DNA of 64,000 nt from Phoronis australis (taxonomy: Eukaryota; Phoronida; Phoronidae). The notes below the pieces were generated by a model. It saw only the letters and a list, made by a program, of their open reading frames with translations. It had not been told where the DNA came from and made no database searches. Within the stretch, counting starts at the first letter, position 1; every line of letters begins with the position of its first letter. This document shows, in pieces, positions 60,675 through 64,000 of the stretch. Both the position numbers and the translations under genes were made by a program. Location of the stretch: NCBI GenBank assembly GCA_002633005.1, contig NMRA01000451.1, positions 1 through 64,000 of the forward strand, in the 5' to 3' direction.

Positions 60675-62837
60675 TTTCAGTTTAGTTCAGGTGTTAACTT
60701 GTCAAAAAATGGTGCTGGAAGTCTGATAACAGCCGACATTCAAGGCGGACAGATGTTTTTCGAAGCACTCGTGAGGCCTTCTGTCCCGTAAACTGATTGA
60801 TTTTGTTTTTGATAAAATGAGTCTGGAAGGGCCAAGTCGCATACTCAAATTCCGAGAAGAGGTGCATAAGATAGAAGCAAGCACTTTCATCAACCTTCCC
60901 GTCCTCAGACCCATATTTACCCAATCAAGAACATACCACCGATAGTACATAACCAATTAAAAATACTGAGTCACCTGAGATGTAAACTACTCAACCTTTA
61001 TTAATGCTCCTACCGATCTGCCTTTGGCTGCACCCCTTTGCCTTTGAGGAGGTCCCATTCATGGTATATTATCATGTGACAATGCTATGACCACTCTCAG
61101 GGTCCAGCAATTTAAGAACCAGATTTCTCCACTAAATAACAGGCAGCCCGATTCTAACGTATGGTTTCGTTTGGTCTGAATTTTCTCCCAACAAGCTTCG
61201 GTCTACCAACACTACCCAAGTTTGCTAGCATATAAACCTGAGGTTGTCATCGTTCATCCACTGGTTTGTGTTCAAGTGGACTAGCTAGCTGACTAGTAGA
61301 GTATAGGATCCCTTATGATAAACGATGCTTTTCTTAATAATATGGCAATGAAAATCCACGAATAACTTTGCAATTAAATTCTGAAAATTGCCAGCAGGTA
61401 GAAATCCAATCCACGACCATCGAGTGACAAGCAGGGTATATCTAATCACAGTAACAATACACTCAATTTTAGTAACAACATTGACAGACCTAAGCTACAC
61501 TACAGATTTTATTCGACCCGAGCACAAGAATTGCTATCAAATTTAGTACGTAATTTCCCCCGGGTAATGGTTTCATCTAATTCTAAGCGTAATAGTTAGA
61601 CTGTTAAGCTCATCAAAATGTTCAAGAAACGAATAAGTTACCTAGTTAAGGCAAACTTCTCTTCTTGAAGCACTAACGGAAAAAGCTGACTATTTGTCTC
61701 CAGTTTCCAAACGATAAAACAGCACAGCATTATGGGTAACTTTGCTTTGGTTTGTTTTCATCGCGCAGAAAATAAAAAATAAAATTAAAGTGTCTGCAAG
61801 CAGTAGATCGACCTCATACTTATGAAAAGCTCTAAATAATCATCAGAGAGTATGTTTCAATGGTTTCTGTGCAGATTCATTGCGCTTTTAAAAGGTATCA
61901 TATGACTAAGTTACTGAGAAAAATCCAAACCGTCGCATTTCAAAAAAAAACACCTGGGTCAGATGTGGAAGGTTAACACACAGTGATACCTAGCCAGCCA
62001 GCTAGCTGTATGAAGACTGTCGTCAAAATACAGCTAGGTACCACTGTGTGGTTTTCTTCCCTAGACCCCGAAATTGCACACAGACAGGGTAATTCTGCTC
62101 GTCACCTCGCCGTGAAACTTGTAACAACATGTAAAGCTAAAAACCGGACGGGGTGCATGCAAAATCTGGGAATCAACCGACACTCACCTTGCCCGTTACA
62201 GCCGTTTAAGTGAAAAACAATGCAATAAACAATGCGTAACTCTCCACCTTTTCTAACAATGAAAAGTATGTCGTCGTTTTGAAAACAGTGCGCTCGTGTC
62301 ACGCGCACGCGCCATTTCCTGAATTGTTGAGACATATTTCAGGAGATGATGATAGCTTGGCAGCAGCAAAATTTCTTCTGAAATTCGGTTTTTCGGTATC
62401 ATAATTCTGAAAACTTATAATGAAGTGAAACCAGTTCCCAATAATTTGTTGTGACGTGTACGCAACGTCGTAAAAGAACAACAGTTGAGTGAAGAATGGG
62501 CGAAAAAAGAAACTGGCCAATAGGTGACGCAATATTTCATGGTGCCGAAAACCGTTGCTAAAGGTCGCTCCACAACTTTAGCAGTGGAATAACGGTAGAA
62601 CGCCATTTTTTTCAACACCGTTGAATAATTTAGTTTACTCAAGGAAGACTGTAGTTTTTAGTGACACTTATTTTGTGCCAGATTTTATTTTACCACTTTT
62701 TTAACCAGATCGGTGCAAAGCTGTATACTAAATACATGTATACAGCTTCGCAATGATGTGGGTAAACAAGTATCAAGGCTAGTGGTACCTAGCTGTTACG
62801 ATAGCTTTCATACAGCTTGCTGTTTAACCGGATTCAT
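60675..62837. other. first intron of the host gene, no gene recognised
   Basis: A SINE-like segment lies at 61400-61458 (see the copy at 31790). A minus-strand frame ends at a consensus donor (GTGAGTGTCG, exon side at 62188) in the phase used by the gene. No acceptor gives a matching start, so no exon is called. No other structure stands out. Confidence 0.4.
61400..61458 (-). mobile_element. second SINE-like segment
   Basis: The minus strand shares ACTGTGATTAGAT, CCTGCTTGTCACTCGATGG and TCGTGGATTGGATTTC with the tRNA-like head at 31790-31866, in the same order and spacing. It is diverged, with no tail recognised. Confidence 0.35.
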
Positions 62838-62974
62838 CAACATAAGCACACTAACAATGACACTTATCTTGAATTCGCACAAACGTAGTACACCAAATAT
62901 TAAAAAATGAGTCCAAGCTCGAGTTTGAGTACAAAGATGAGATCATGGGTTCTTGAGTTAGTATCGTGCCTTAC

Positions 62975-63740
62975 TTCTAAGAGGAACACCCTTGCAAGTA
63001 TGTTCCTTGTCTTTCTTTAACTCTGCCTTTTGCGTGTACAAGTAGCATTTGGTGTTATCAATTTGGGCGTTGATACCATATTTGTGCATACAAAGCGCAT
63101 TGATGGTCGTCGCAAACTTTTCCGTGAGAACCGGGATCGTAAGAAACGGTTTCCGTGGCTTCATAAAACTCAGTGGCTCATTTTCTGCTACAATAGTCAA
63201 GTCGCTGCCAAGTAATCGGGAAACCTCTATACTTTCCTTTTTGAGTGGATGTGGGAAAGTGAAATCGACAAATGCCAGTTCAAAAGGGTTCGTACTAATC
63301 TTTCTATAGTTCACCTCATCTCGATCGAAATAGAAAACAAATAAATTGAGCAAGAATTTCGCTCTTGTCGATCTTTGTGTTATCTTCTCCAATTCATTGC
63401 GACATTTTGTGAATTGTGCTGACGAAGATATATCATCCCTATGAAATGGTTCATGTAAGAGTTTATCCAGTGTTTCTGACATGGAGTATGACTCTATTGG
63501 CGCGATTGGTTCCAAGTCGTAACCACATCCATAAATTCCAAATTTAACGTCTCCCTTGTAGTTTAGAGATTCGATGACTTTTCTTATAAACAGCGCAATG
63601 TGGAAGTGCCATTTCTTAAATCGTACAGCGCCTCTTGCTGTATCGACAACTATGAAGACATCTGCGCCTAAGCATATTGGTTGAGGTAAAGCATGTGCCG
63701 AAAGATGCAAAAGCACGATGACTATCGTTTCAGTATACAT
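62975..63740 (-). CDS. exon 1: signal peptide and vWA domain with degenerate MIDAS
   Basis: ATG at 63738-63740 has A at -3. Residues 1-18 form a hydrophobic signal (ETIVIVLLHLSAHAL), with cleavage likely near ALPQP. The vWA fold follows: strand GADVFIVVDTARG (26-37), helix FHIALFIRKVIESL (46-59), strand DVKFGIYGCGYD (64-75), strand AKFLLNLFVFYFD (127-139), strand SDLTIVAEN (179-187), and the closing TIPVLTEKFATTINALC (201-217). Cys23 and Cys217 are placed to clasp the fold, as in many vWA domains. The metal site normally reads DxSxS; here it is DTARG, so only the first Asp remains and metal-dependent binding is doubtful. The exon ends after residue 255 plus one base at donor GTAAGGCAC, phase 1. 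The single-exon domain is fully open. Ligand is unknown. Confidence 0.8.
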
Positions 63741-63922
63741 TGTTCATGAACATAACAAAACATGTTGTCAACACATCTCCTATCCATGAAGCAGAAACCG
63801 TATTCATGATGACACGTCGCGTAAATCAAGCGAAGAAACGCGGATCGAAAAGAAGAAATGTGATTTGTGGAACACAAGCAGACCAATTTCCGAATGACTC
63901 AAAACCATAGAACAAACATAAG

Positions 63923-64000
63923 CAGCCGATTTCATCAAGGTGGTTTAAAGTTAAATCTGGCTTAAATTGGACTTAGACCAGGTTTAAAGATAATCTGCAT
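63923..64000. mobile_element. left end of a third TIR element copy, cut by the window edge
   Basis: It begins CAGCCGATTTCATCAAGG and continues with the TTAGACCAGGTTTAAA words of the family. It starts 183 bp upstream of the vWA exon start codon, so it lies in or near the promoter or 5' untranslated region of the host gene. Confidence 0.8.

Larger units (their letters stand above)
16171..63740 (-). other. inferred gene: secreted vWA head, microexon-encoded stalk, transmembrane anchor
   Basis: This is an overall gene model. Exon 1 (62975-63740) gives a signal peptide and vWA domain and stops after the first base of a codon. Eleven microexons (12, 15, 36, 15 and seven of 21 nt) follow, then a terminal exon with a transmembrane helix and stop. 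Every internal exon starts with the last two bases of a codon, ends with the first base (always G) and has a length divisible by three. The total is 1140 nt, 379 residues plus stop, with no stop at any junction. Known: symmetric exons can be skipped without frame loss. Inferred: the product is a type I cell-surface protein whose stalk length and composition may vary by splicing. The weakest link is the 21.5-kb intron between exon 1 and the first microexon. A dead partial vWA copy lies in that intron, so two ancestral tandem genes are possible. Confidence 0.65.

Noticed and set aside
62188-62335. Minus-strand frame ending at a consensus donor in the gene's phase, 0.64 kb after exon 1, encoding GELRIVYCIVFHLNGCNGQ
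   Set aside because: Starts that keep phase 1 (lengths 54 or 60) have poor acceptors, and the good acceptors (lengths 65 or 131) break the frame.

Overview
This is metazoan nuclear DNA. It is AT-rich, intron-dominated and full of decayed LINEs, short inverted-repeat elements, a solo LTR and SINE-like pieces, with no bacterial operon structure. The mix of transposons (restriction-like-endonuclease LINE, I-like LINE with RNase H, RTE-like, CR1-like and L1/Tx1-like LINEs, a tyrosine-recombinase relic) and the frequent TACATGTA-type words suggest a marine invertebrate. The species cannot be fixed from the sequence.

The main content is one inferred host gene on the minus strand, spanning about 47.6 kb (63740 down to 16171). 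Its first exon encodes a signal peptide and a complete von Willebrand factor A (vWA) fold. Its last exon encodes one transmembrane helix and a short basic/serine tail. Between them I find eleven microexons of 12, 15, 36, 15 and then seven times 21 nt. Each has AG/GT borders, most with a strong pyrimidine tract. All lie in phase 1-1, have lengths divisible by three and end in G. The assembled coding sequence is 766+225+149 = 1140 nt, or 379 residues plus stop. Six of the 21-nt exons encode variants of a Gly/Pro-rich heptad (GSGPxAG type), one exon is Thr-rich like a mucin stalk, and one is acidic. The layout is secreted vWA head, modular stalk of skippable cassettes, membrane anchor. It formally resembles the micro-exon genes of schistosomes (signal exon, many tiny symmetric exons, 3' hydrophobic exon), but with a vWA head. 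I know of no described family with this architecture. Joining exon 1 to the array is inference; the microexons themselves rest on splice signals, phase and repetition.

Region by region: 1-8.1 kb holds divergent tandem repeats, small inverted-repeat elements and a tyrosine-recombinase fragment. 8.8-13.9 kb holds two copies of a restriction-like-endonuclease LINE, the first split by a solo LTR with a clean 5-bp target duplication. 16.2-20.7 kb is the dense 3' end of the host gene, where microexons were multiplied by segmental duplication of exon plus intron. 21-41.5 kb is long introns with scattered microexons and LINE remnants, mostly antisense to the gene. At 42.4-43.0 kb lies a dead partial copy of the vWA exon. 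44.9-46.1, 56.0-60.7 and 63.9-64.0 kb are copies of one terminal-inverted-repeat element; the second was hit by two LINEs whose empty sites can be read from the first. 62.97-63.74 kb is the vWA exon.

Limits: coordinates of decayed elements are approximate, transposon clades are named from recalled motif similarity, and no transcript evidence is available.
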